From Paracoccaceae bacterium (GTDB lineage: Bacteria; Pseudomonadota; Alphaproteobacteria; Rhodobacterales; Rhodobacteraceae): 22,907 bases of DNA. The position numbers and the translations under genes were made by a program. Positions 7,004 through 14,296 of this stretch are shown one piece after another; the first letter of the stretch is position 1, and each line of letters opens with the position of its first letter. Under the pieces are notes generated by a model that searched no databases, was not told where the DNA came from, and was given only the letters and a program-made list of their open reading frames with translations. The stretch covers positions 1 through 22,907 of the forward strand of contig JALQTL010000106.1 of NCBI GenBank assembly GCA_023260935.1, given 5' to 3'.

Positions 7004-7569
7004 CTGCGCTCCGGCAAGGATATGGCCGAAGCCTGCTGGCCACGCTGGCGCTGCTGCTTGCGGCTTCTGGCGCGGTCAGGCTGGGGCACGGGGTTGGCGC
7101 CGCCATGGCACTGCAGGCCGAAACGCCCGAGATGGCAGCCTCGGCTCCTTTGCAATGCGCAGAACCACCCGAACGTCTGCTGGAGGCAATTCAGGCGCGG
7201 GGCGCTGACGTCAGCGCCCGCGAAGCTGCCCTTCGGGACCGGGCAGCCGCGCTTGACCTTGCCGGTAAAGCCATTGAGGCAAGGCTGGCCGAGCTGCAGG
7301 CAGCCGATGCCCGCTTGCGCGAGACACTGGCCATCGCTGACGGCGCTGCCGAGAAGGATCTGGATCGTCTGACCGCGGTTTACGAAGCGATGAAACCGGC
7401 CGAGGCGGCAAATCTGTTCCAGACCATGGCACCGGAATTCGCTGCGGGCTTTCTGGGCCGGATGCGCCCGGAGGCGGCGGCGCAGGTGCTTTCCGGCATG
7501 CCGCCGGAAGCAGCCTATTCCGTCAGCGTGCTGATCGCCGGGCGCAACGCGCTTGCGCCCAAGGAATGA
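7000..7569 (+). CDS. MotE-like protein (membrane anchor, coiled coil, MgtE-N-like end)
   Basis: A 189-residue protein with an N-terminal TM or uncleaved signal (residues about 11-37), a coiled coil (about 56-118, LEAIQARGADVSAREAALRD and onwards) and a C-terminal MgtE-N-like helical domain. That domain spans about 119-182, with LDRLTAVYEAMKPAEAANLF, LGRMRPEAAAQVLSGM and PPEAAYSVSVLIAGRN. This is the layout of MotE proteins; in Sinorhizobium MotE is a periplasmic chaperone for the stator-linked protein MotC. A MotC gene is not recognised here, but a large exported protein is encoded two genes downstream. The start overlaps the previous gene by ATGA. Cysteine 53 is the only Cys. Confidence 0.8.
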   Translation: MTALRQGYGRSLLATLALLLAASGAVRLGHGVGAAMALQAETPEMAASAPLQCAEPPERLLEAIQARGADVSAREAALRDRAAALDLAGKAIEARLAELQAADARLRETLAIADGAAEKDLDRLTAVYEAMKPAEAANLFQTMAPEFAAGFLGRMRPEAAAQVLSGMPPEAAYSVSVLIAGRNALAPKE

Positions 7570-7584
7570 CACCGTCATCCGAGC

Positions 7585-7603
7585 CTCGCGCCCCCGGCGC
7601 GGG
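7585..7603 (+). repeat. Stable inverted repeat in the 63-bp gap before motA
   Basis: CTCGCGCC-CCC-GGCGCGGG gives an 8-bp stem (one G·T pair) with a 3-base loop between the MotE-like gene and motA. There is no T-run after it, so it is not a typical terminator. It may mark an RNA processing or stability site that sets the motA level relative to the upstream genes. This is inference. Confidence 0.4.
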
Positions 7604-7632
7604 ACCGACCGACTGACGACAGGGGAATGCAG

Positions 7633-8502
7633 ATGTTCGGATTCATCGGAATAGCGGTGATCTTCGTGATGGTTTTCGGCGGCTATTTGCTGGCCGGGGG
7701 GAAATTGGGAATCATCCTGAAATCCCTGCCGTTCGAGATGATGATGATCGGCGGTGCCGCCATCGGCGCCTTCCTGATCTCGAATGACAAATCGGTGGTC
7801 AAGCATACGGCAAAAGACATCGCCAAGGTCTTCAAGGGCCCGAAATGGCATCAACAAGACTATCAGGATCTACTTTGCCTGCTGTTCGAACTGATTCGCA
7901 CAGGCCGCGCCAATCCGGTTTCACTGGAAGAACATGTCGAAGCACCGGCCAGCTCTGCGATCTTTTCACGCTATCCCCGGATTTTGGCAGATCACGAAGC
8001 CGTCGACCTGATCTGCGATACCTTCCGCGCGGCCTCGATGAACTATGACGATCCCCATCAGGTCGAAGAGGTGCTGGACAAGCGCATGGCCGCCAACCAG
8101 ACCCACGCCCTGCACTCCAGCCACGCACTGCAATCCATGGCCGATGCGCTGCCCGCCCTCGGGATCGTCGCCGCCGTTCTGGGTGTGATCAAGACCATGG
8201 GATCGATCGACCAGCCACCTGAAATCCTTGGAAAAATGATTGGCGGCGCTCTTGTCGGCACGTTCTTGGGGGTTTTCCTCGCCTATGGTCTGGTCGGGCC
8301 CTTCGCCAGCCGCGTAAAGGCCGTGGTCGAAGAGGATGCCCAGTTCTACCTGCTGATCAGAGAGGTACTTATCGCCAACCTGCACAATCACCCCGCCAAT
8401 ATCTGTATCGAGGTGGGCCGCCAGAACACCCCCCACCATGTGCGCCCTGCCTTCGGCGATCTGGAAACGGCGCTGCGCAACATCAAGCAGGACGCCGCAT
8501 GA
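7633..8502 (+). CDS. motA: Flagellar motor stator protein MotA
   Basis: A 289-residue stator subunit that with MotB forms the ion channel driving rotation. TM1 is about 2-21, TM2 about 34-52 (LPFEMMMIGGAAIGAFLISN), TM3 about 170-190 with the conserved proline (ALPALGIVAAVLGVIKTM) and TM4 about 203-222 (GGALVGTFLGVFLAYGLVGP). The cytoplasmic loop carries the charged torque region ELIRTGRANPVSLEEHVE, corresponding to the Arg90/Glu98 region of E. coli MotA. I chose the ATG at 7633 because AGGGG is 7 bases before it; an ATG two codons earlier (7627) is only one base from the same ribosome site. The stop overlaps the start of the next gene (ATGA). No motB is in the window, although motB usually accompanies motA. 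Confidence 0.95.
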   Translation: MFGFIGIAVIFVMVFGGYLLAGGKLGIILKSLPFEMMMIGGAAIGAFLISNDKSVVKHTAKDIAKVFKGPKWHQQDYQDLLCLLFELIRTGRANPVSLEEHVEAPASSAIFSRYPRILADHEAVDLICDTFRAASMNYDDPHQVEEVLDKRMAANQTHALHSSHALQSMADALPALGIVAAVLGVIKTMGSIDQPPEILGKMIGGALVGTFLGVFLAYGLVGPFASRVKAVVEEDAQFYLLIREVLIANLHNHPANICIEVGRQNTPHHVRPAFGDLETALRNIKQDAA

Positions 8503-10673
8503 AACCCTTGCTTCTGTTCTTGCTGATCTGCCTCGCCATACCGGCCGCCGCCCAGACCGTGCGTGTTCAGGGGGGAGAGCATGAAGGCTTCACCCGAATT
8601 GCAATGGTCTTTCCGCGCGGGGCTGACTGGCGATTTGGCCGGTCGGAGGACGGCTATGCGCTGTCCTGGCCAGAGGCCGGAACGATCTTCGATGTCTCGC
8701 GCAGCTTTGATCTTATCGGGCGGCAACGCCTGCGCGCGATCTGGACAGACCCTGAAACCGGATGGCTGCGTCTTGGCATCGCTTGTGCCTGCCATGCGAT
8801 TGCGTTCGAGGCATCGGCAAATACCGTGGTAATTGACATACGCGACGGCGCACCTTCCCCCGACAGTGATTTTGAGCGGTCTTTGCAGTCAGGCGCCCGG
8901 CTGCCACCGCTGGGCGTTCTGCCAGCGCCCCGCCCAAAAGCGCGCCCGGACAATGACGCCGGGTATGACTGGCTCAGCATACTGCCGACTCCTGCAAAAG
9001 AACCAGTGGCCAGCGCCGCTATCGGGCAAAAGCGCCCCAATGGGCCCGGCCCCGTTCCTGCCCTCCCCCGTAGCGACTTGATGGATCTTCGCAACCGGCT
9101 GACAGAACAGCTTGCCCGAAAAGCCAGTGCGGGGATCGTCCAGATCAAGCCCATACCGCGTGATGACGAAGATCCGGCCCTGGTCACCGGCACGGATGAC
9201 GCCCGTCTTCCAGCCGGCATGGCGGTCGAGGCTTCATCGCCCGGTGACACAGGGATAGAGGGCGCCGCCTGTCCCCCGCTGGCAGAGGTTGATCTGCGGG
9301 TCTGGGCCGGTGAAGACGATCCCTTCGCCACCCTTGCCGCTGCGCGGGGGGCCATGCTGGGCGAATTCGACAAGCCGGATACAGAAGCCATCGCTTCTGC
9401 CGTAAAGACACATCTTCACTATGGTTTCGGGGCAGAAGCGCGCAACCTGTTGCAGCAGTTTTCCCTGCCGGTCGAAGGGTCCGGCAACCTTCTGGCTCTG
9501 TCTTATCTTGTTGAGGGTGACCGCCCGGTTCCAGATCCATTCACAGGCATGCAAAGCTGTGACAGCCCAGCCGCGCTTTGGTCGCTCCTTTCAGCCGAAG
9601 ACGGGCCACGGCTGATTGGGCTGAACAGTCCGGCGGTAGTACAGGCATTTGGCGGGTTGCCAGCCGAGATGCGGCGTCATCTTGGGCCGGATGTGGTGCG
9701 CCGGCTGATCTCACAGGGTGATGCATCGGGGGCCGAAATGGTGCGCCATGCCATCGGGCGGACCCTGCCGCCGAATGACCCGGCCCAAACGCTGATGGCG
9801 GCAGAAAGCTCGCTGACGGCGGGAAAGCCAGAGGCTGCCGAAACATTGCTGACCAGTCTGCCGGCCGGCCAACGCAGCCCAGAAGCTATTCTGACGCTCG
9901 CCGAAGCTGCGTACGTTCAGCGCAAGCCCATGGATTCGAAAGATGTTCTGACACTAGAATCGCTTGCTTTCGAAGCGGGTGGCGGCCAAAGATCGGCCGA
10001 TCTGGTGCGAGCGCTGGCCCGTATGCGCGCCCTTGCCGCCGACTATCCAGGCGCCTTTACAGCGGCCGGGCAGGATGCGGCGCTGCAGGCCGATATCTGG
10101 GGCCTTCTGGCAGAGGTTGGGCCGGATGGCGCGCTTCTGCATCATGCAGCACCCCTGACGGTTGAAGAGATAAGGCGCCTGCCCGCACCCATGCGCAGAC
10201 GCATGGCCGACCGGCTCTTGGCCTTGGGGCTGCCCGATCTGGCCAAGGACTGGTCCTTTGAGGTTCCGACAGGTCCGGAATTCGAACTGCGGCTTGATCT
10301 GGCGCGAAATAATGCCCCGGCCCTGCGCGCGGCAATCGCTTCGCCCGGCAGTGCGCTTGCCCTTCTGGCCCAAGACCCCGCCCTTGCGACCGAAGTTCTG
10401 ACAGCAGCCGGCGCCTTTGATCAGTTGGCAGATCTTTTTGCCCAAAGCGGTGATGCCGAGCAGGCAGACCGTGCCCGACGCTGGGCCGGAACATGGGACG
10501 GTGCACAATCCGAAAGCAACGATGTCTGGGCCGGGCTTGCCAAGGCATCCGCGCCGGTCGAAGCACCGCCAGACACCGGCCCCTTGCAGCGGGCGCGGCT
10601 GCTACTTGATACTGCGGGGCAGACCACGGGGCAGATTAAAGAATTGTTGGCGCAGACCCGGATTGACGGCTGA
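8499..10673 (+). CDS. Large exported protein of unknown function in the motA operon
   Basis: A 724-residue protein that I cannot assign to a named family. Residues 1-18 are a clear signal peptide (LLLFLLICLAIPAAA, then QT), so it is periplasmic or envelope-bound. Residues about 21-117 form a beta-rich, AMIN-like domain: TRIAMVFPRGADWRF, FDVSRSFDLIGRQRL, a CAC pair at 96-98, and NTVVIDIRDGAP. A Pro-rich linker follows (about 118-260). From about 262 to the end it is almost all Ala/Leu-rich helix with short repeats such as AAESSLTAGKPEAAETLL and LTLAEAAYVQRKPMD, resembling a TPR-like solenoid. Cys258 and Cys354 could pair. The start overlaps motA (ATGA), which strongly suggests co-expression. 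A role at the motor's periplasmic side (stator or T-ring, perhaps a client of the MotE-like protein) is inference from position. Confidence 0.85.
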   Translation: MKPLLLFLLICLAIPAAAQTVRVQGGEHEGFTRIAMVFPRGADWRFGRSEDGYALSWPEAGTIFDVSRSFDLIGRQRLRAIWTDPETGWLRLGIACACHAIAFEASANTVVIDIRDGAPSPDSDFERSLQSGARLPPLGVLPAPRPKARPDNDAGYDWLSILPTPAKEPVASAAIGQKRPNGPGPVPALPRSDLMDLRNRLTEQLARKASAGIVQIKPIPRDDEDPALVTGTDDARLPAGMAVEASSPGDTGIEGAACPPLAEVDLRVWAGEDDPFATLAAARGAMLGEFDKPDTEAIASAVKTHLHYGFGAEARNLLQQFSLPVEGSGNLLALSYLVEGDRPVPDPFTGMQSCDSPAALWSLLSAEDGPRLIGLNSPAVVQAFGGLPAEMRRHLGPDVVRRLISQGDASGAEMVRHAIGRTLPPNDPAQTLMAAESSLTAGKPEAAETLLTSLPAGQRSPEAILTLAEAAYVQRKPMDSKDVLTLESLAFEAGGGQRSADLVRALARMRALAADYPGAFTAAGQDAALQADIWGLLAEVGPDGALLHHAAPLTVEEIRRLPAPMRRRMADRLLALGLPDLAKDWSFEVPTGPEFELRLDLARNNAPALRAAIASPGSALALLAQDPALATEVLTAAGAFDQLADLFAQSGDAEQADRARRWAGTWDGAQSESNDVWAGLAKASAPVEAPPDTGPLQRARLLLDTAGQTTGQIKELLAQTRIDG

Positions 10674-10691
10674 CCAAACCCTTCTGCAAAA

Positions 10692-10717
10692 GAAAAGGGG
10701 CCTTGCGGCCCCTTTTC
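10692..10717. terminator. Bidirectional intrinsic terminator
   Basis: GAAAAGGGGCC-TTGC-GGCCCCTTTTC is a perfect 11-bp stem with a 4-base loop. The A4 on one side and T4 on the other give a U-run on either strand. It lies 18 bp after the large exported-protein gene (+) and 6 bp after the clpB stop (-), closing both convergent units. Confidence 0.9.
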
Positions 10718-10723
10718 CCCGTT

Positions 10724-13336
10724 TCAGTGCAGCATCGCCTGCTGCGGCCGGTCACGACGGCTGGGGATGACCCGCCCGCCGATCATCAGCCCTTCGGGAC
10801 CGGTTGTCACCTGCACCGTGCTGCCGTCCATGATATCGCCAGCCAGCAACATCTCGGCCAGCGGGTCTTGCAGTTGGCGCTGGATCACGCGCTTCAGCGG
10901 CCGGGCGCCAAACACCGGATCATAACCTTCGTCCGCAAGCCAGGATCTTGCCTCGGGCGTCAGTTCAAGCGTGATCTTGCGGGAAGCAAGCCGCTTTTCC
11001 AGACGCTTAAGCTGAATCTCCACGATCCCGCCCATATCGGCCCGCGTAAGCCGGTCGAAGATGATCTGTTCGTCAAGCCGGTTCAGGAATTCCGGCCTGA
11101 AATGGGCCCGGACTGCCTCTTCCACCTCGCGGCGTGCACCCGTTGCATCTGCCCCATCTGGCAGTTCCGACAGAGCCCGTGCCCCAAGGTTCGAGGTCAG
11201 GATGATCAGCGTCTGTTTGAAATCCACCGTCCGACCCTGACCATCGGTCAGGATGCCATCATCCAGAACCTGCAACAGCACGTTGAAGACATCAGGGTGC
11301 GCTTTTTCCACCTCGTCGAACAGCACCACCTGATAGGGGCGGCGGCGCACCGCTTCGGTCAGAACGCCCCCTTCATCGTAGCCGACATAGCCGGGAGGGG
11401 CACCGATCAGCCGGGCAACGGAATGCTTTTCCATGAACTCCGACATGTCGATGCGCACCATGGCAGAGTCATCATCGAACAGATATTCCGCCAGCGCCTT
11501 GGTCAGTTCGGTCTTGCCCACGCCGGTCGGCCCAAGGAAGAGGAACGACCCAAGCGGCCGGTTTTCATCCGACAGGCCGGCACGCGCCCGGCGCACGGCC
11601 TTTGACACCGCTTCCACCGCCGCACGCTGGCCCACGACGCGGCGGCCAAGCTCTTCCTCCATCTTCAGCAGCTTTTCCTTTTCCCCCTCCAGCATCTTGC
11701 TGGTGGGAATACCGGTCCAGCGCTCGACAACCTCGGCAATCTGTTCGGGCCGCACGGCTTCGGCCACCAGCGCCTCACCTTCACGCGCCTCAGCCTCGGC
11801 GAGCGATTTTTCAAGGCCCGGAATACGGCCATACTGCAACTCACCGGCCTTGGCAAAATCGCCCTCGCGCTTGGCCTGTTCCAGTTCAGCCCGCGCCCGG
11901 TCCAGCTGTTCCTTCAGGTCACGCGCCTGTTCCAGACTGTCACGCTCGGCCTGCCATTTTGCCGTCATCTCGGCAGATTTCTGTTGCAGGTCCGACAGTT
12001 CGCGTTCCAGCTTTTCCAGCCGGTCGATCGAGGCCGCGTCATCTTCCTTTTTCAACGCCTCGGATTCGATCTGCATTTGCAGGATCTGGCGATCCAGGGC
12101 ATCCAGTTCCTCGGGCTTGGAATCCACCTCCATGCGCAGGCGGCTGGCGGCTTCGTCCATAAGGTCGATCGCCTTATCGGGCAGGAAACGGTCAGTGATA
12201 TAACGGTGCGACAGGGTGGCCGCCGCCACAAGGGCCGAATCCGAGATCCGCACCCCATGGTGCAGTTCATATTTTTCCTTGATACCGCGCAGGATGCTGA
12301 TCGTATCCTCGACCGTCGGTTCTTCCACCATCACCGGCTGGAAACGCCGGGCAAGGGCTGCATCCTTTTCCACATATTTGCGGTATTCATCCAGCGTGGT
12401 CGCGCCAACACAGTGCAACTCGCCGCGGGCCAGCGCCGGCTTGATCAGGTCGGCCGCATCCATCGCCCCATCCGACTTGCCCGCCCCGACCAGCGTGTGC
12501 ATCTCGTCGATGAACAGAATGATCTCGCCCTCGGCCGCCGTCACCTCGGATAGCACCGCCTTCAGCCGTTCCTCGAACTCGCCCCGGTATTTCGCGCCGG
12601 CAATCAGCGCGCCCATGTCCAGCGCCAGCAACTTCTTGTTGCGCAGCGATTCCGGCACGTCACCATCGACGATCCGCAAGGCCAGACCTTCGGCGATCGC
12701 CGTCTTGCCCACACCGGGTTCCCCGATCAGCACCGGGTTGTTCTTCGTGCGGCGCGACAGAACCTGCATGGCGCGGCGGATCTCCTCATCCCGCCCGATG
12801 ATCGGGTCAATCTTGCCCTCGGCCGCGGCTTCGGTCAGGTCGCGCGCATATTTCTTCAGCGCGTCATAGCCCTGTTCCGCACTTGCCGTATCGGCCGTGC
12901 GCCCCTTGCGGATATCGTTAATCGCGCTGTTCAGCGCCTGCGGCGTGACGGCGCCGGCATCAAGACACTGCTTGGCCCCGCCTGCCACCATGGCCAGCGC
13001 CATCAGGATGCGTTCGACAGGCACGAAACTGTCACCGGCCTTCTTGGCCAGCTTTTCAGCCTCGTCCAGAACCTTCACCAAAGAGGGATCGGTAAAGGGC
13101 TGGGCATCGCCAGACACACGCGGCAGCTTTTTCAGCGCCAGATCGACGGCTTCCTGAACACGCTTCGGTTCACCCCCGGCGCGGCGGATCAGGTTGGCAG
13201 CCATGCCCTGATCATCATCCATCAGTGCCTTGAGCAGATGCTCGGACGAAAGCCGCTGGTGGCTTTCCCGCATCGCAATCGTCTGCGCGGCCTGAAGGAA
13301 CCCGCGCGAGCGTTCCGTGAATTTCTCCAAATTCAT
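10724..13336 (-). CDS. clpB: ATP-dependent disaggregase ClpB (Hsp100)
   Basis: An 870-residue hexameric AAA+ chaperone that with DnaK/DnaJ/GrpE pulls proteins out of aggregates. The Clp N-domain is at about 1-145. NBD1 has Walker A GEPGVGKT at 205-212 and Walker B ILFIDE at 273-278. The long coiled-coil middle domain (about 400-530) separates ClpB from ClpA/ClpC. NBD2 has Walker A GPTGVGKT at 602-609, the pore-loop stretch GAPPGYVGYDEGG at about 645-657 and Walker B VVLFDEVEKAHPD. No ClpP-binding IGF-type loop is seen, as expected. The ATG at 13334-13336 is preceded by AAGGAG at 9 bases. An RpoH-type promoter lies 75-103 bp upstream. It is full length and intact. Confidence 0.98.
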   Translation of the reverse strand: MNLEKFTERSRGFLQAAQTIAMRESHQRLSSEHLLKALMDDDQGMAANLIRRAGGEPKRVQEAVDLALKKLPRVSGDAQPFTDPSLVKVLDEAEKLAKKAGDSFVPVERILMALAMVAGGAKQCLDAGAVTPQALNSAINDIRKGRTADTASAEQGYDALKKYARDLTEAAAEGKIDPIIGRDEEIRRAMQVLSRRTKNNPVLIGEPGVGKTAIAEGLALRIVDGDVPESLRNKKLLALDMGALIAGAKYRGEFEERLKAVLSEVTAAEGEIILFIDEMHTLVGAGKSDGAMDAADLIKPALARGELHCVGATTLDEYRKYVEKDAALARRFQPVMVEEPTVEDTISILRGIKEKYELHHGVRISDSALVAAATLSHRYITDRFLPDKAIDLMDEAASRLRMEVDSKPEELDALDRQILQMQIESEALKKEDDAASIDRLEKLERELSDLQQKSAEMTAKWQAERDSLEQARDLKEQLDRARAELEQAKREGDFAKAGELQYGRIPGLEKSLAEAEAREGEALVAEAVRPEQIAEVVERWTGIPTSKMLEGEKEKLLKMEEELGRRVVGQRAAVEAVSKAVRRARAGLSDENRPLGSFLFLGPTGVGKTELTKALAEYLFDDDSAMVRIDMSEFMEKHSVARLIGAPPGYVGYDEGGVLTEAVRRRPYQVVLFDEVEKAHPDVFNVLLQVLDDGILTDGQGRTVDFKQTLIILTSNLGARALSELPDGADATGARREVEEAVRAHFRPEFLNRLDEQIIFDRLTRADMGGIVEIQLKRLEKRLASRKITLELTPEARSWLADEGYDPVFGARPLKRVIQRQLQDPLAEMLLAGDIMDGSTVQVTTGPEGLMIGGRVIPSRRDRPQQAMLH

Positions 13337-13410
13337 CGGTCATTCTCCTTTATGTCAGCACCGCCTGCCAGCGCCCTGAAAAGGCACACATGGCTTCGGC
13401 CTTGAAGCCA

Positions 13411-13439
13411 AGATGGGGTGGGCTTTCGCGTGATGCAAG
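13411..13439 (-). promoter_or_regulatory. RpoH (sigma32)-type heat-shock promoter of clpB
   Basis: Read on the minus strand, CTTGCAT-N14-CCCCATCT matches the sigma32 consensus CTTGAAA-N11-16-CCCCATNT, with a complete -10 match and five of seven -35 positions. The -10 lies 75 bp before the clpB ATG, giving a leader of about 67 nt. RpoH control of clpB is established in proteobacteria. Confidence 0.7.
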
Positions 13440-13551
13440 ATTGCCACAAGCCCTTGGCAAGGATTATTAGCAGCCCTGCCGCGGGCGCCAAACCGGCGTC
13501 AAGCCCGAAAGCCGAAGAAGTGGCGTAGGCCGGCAGGGGCTGCCCGGAAAT

Positions 13552-13579
13552 CCGCCGATGGCGCAATCCGCATCGGCGG
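13552..13579. repeat. Perfect 9-bp inverted repeat
   Basis: CCGCCGATG and CATCGGCGG are separated by 10 bases, 117 bp before the ATG of the 132-aa gene. No T-run follows. It could be an operator or an RNA hairpin in the 5' leader. Confidence 0.4.
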
Positions 13580-13696
13580 GATCGGGCCAAGCGGCGGGCC
13601 GGATCACATCTCGGGGTTGTGGCCGGTCAGGCGCGCGGGTCAGGGTCTGGTCAGCAAAAGACCGGGGCAAATCCCGGCAGACCGAAGGGCAGACCG

Positions 13697-14095
13697 ATGC
13701 ATGACCTGTTGCAGCCGTTGATCCACAAGGCGGCGGTGCATGATATCGCCATCCATATCGCGCGCACCGGTCTGTCGATCGGGGACGAGGCGGAATTGCA
13801 CGAACTGCCCGATGGCCGGATCGGAGTGTTTGCCCGTGTCACACGCCGGTTTCTGGGCCTGTTTCCGCGGTCCATCAAACTGCCGATCGGGGTTCTGGGG
13901 CCCGGGGCCGGGCGGTTGATCGCCGGTGCCGTCATTCAGGGCGAAAGCCTGCGGGTGCGCATTGTCGGGCTTACCCCCGAACATCTGGCACCCGAAGGTC
14001 AGGGGCCGGAAATCCACATCTCGGTCTGGGGCGATCCGCGCCATCTGACCGGGGGGCCCTTTGGGGCGGTGCCGCATCAGCCGGGCAAGGCATAG
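13697..14095 (+). CDS. Conserved-looking hypothetical protein (132 aa)
   Basis: The family is not recognised. The protein is soluble, without signal peptide or membrane segment. An N-terminal helix (MHDLLQPLIHKAAVHDIAIH) is followed by a beta-rich core: GDEAELHELPDGRIGVFARV, IKLPIGVLGPGAGRLIAG and GESLRVRIVGL, then EIHISVWGDP and a flexible end. The order 'GRIGVFA...IGVLGP-A-LI-AG-LRVRIV' superficially resembles HIRAN-type small beta domains, but this is a weak inference. The ATG at 13697 has GAAGGG about 6 bases upstream; an earlier in-frame extension has no ribosome site. Codon use is normal for the window. It is divergent from clpB across a 360-bp gap, and its end overlaps the remnant of a propeller gene on the other strand by 19 bp. 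Confidence 0.65.
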   Translation: MHDLLQPLIHKAAVHDIAIHIARTGLSIGDEAELHELPDGRIGVFARVTRRFLGLFPRSIKLPIGVLGPGAGRLIAGAVIQGESLRVRIVGLTPEHLAPEGQGPEIHISVWGDPRHLTGGPFGAVPHQPGKA

Positions 14096-14290
14096 CGCAC
14101 AAAGGCAAAGGCATGGCCATCCGGGGCCCAGTTCGGCACGTTCATCCTGCCCTGCCCGCCGATAAAGGAAACCAGCCGGCGTTCCGCGCCGCAACACAGG
14201 CAAGCGTCGCGCCATCCGGCGACCAGCCATGCCACCAGCTTGGGCTTTCGGGCGAAATCAGCCCCTGCGGCCATGTCCCGGATTTCCAGC
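14077..14290 (-). pseudogene. Decayed remnant of a TolB-like PD40 (WD40-like) propeller protein
   Basis: Two reading frames on the minus strand each hold a piece of a TolB-like beta-propeller blade. One frame gives WPQGLISPESPSWWHGWSPD followed by GATLACVAARNAGW, then runs to a stop at 14142-14144. The other gives RRLVSFIGGQGRMNVPNWAP, then DGHAFAFVRYALPG and a stop at 14077. Repeats of the type 'WSPDG..LA' are the PD40 signature, and the GGQGxxNVPxWxPDG ending is what I recall at the C-terminus of TolB-family proteins in this order. In an intact protein the two pieces would be separated by further blades, so a large internal deletion plus a frameshift must have occurred. No start codon with ribosome site is present. 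Confidence 0.7.
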
Positions 14291-14296
14291 GATGCC

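Larger units (their letters stand above)
13337..13696. other. Intergenic region between clpB and a divergent small gene; regulatory, no convincing gene
   Basis: This 360-bp gap contains the clpB leader and its heat-shock promoter, then inverted repeats: TTGCC...GGCAA (13441-13460), GCAGCCCTGCCG/CGGCAGGGGCTGC (13470-13543) and CCGCCGATG/CATCGGCGG (13552-13579). TTGCCA-N17-TTATTA at 13441-13469 could be a weak promoter reading rightward to the 132-aa gene. An 85-codon minus-strand frame here has no ribosome site or family features and is not accepted. Confidence 0.5.

Noticed and set aside
6688..7857. 389-codon minus-strand frame opposite the PflI-like, MotE-like and motA genes
   Set aside because: Shadow frame; its composition is rich in Arg, Gln, His and Cys with no conserved motif, while the plus strand has continuous recognised genes.
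13333..13590. 85-codon minus-strand frame upstream of clpB
   Set aside because: It covers the clpB promoter and leader, has no ribosome site and no recognisable domain, and overlaps the clpB start.
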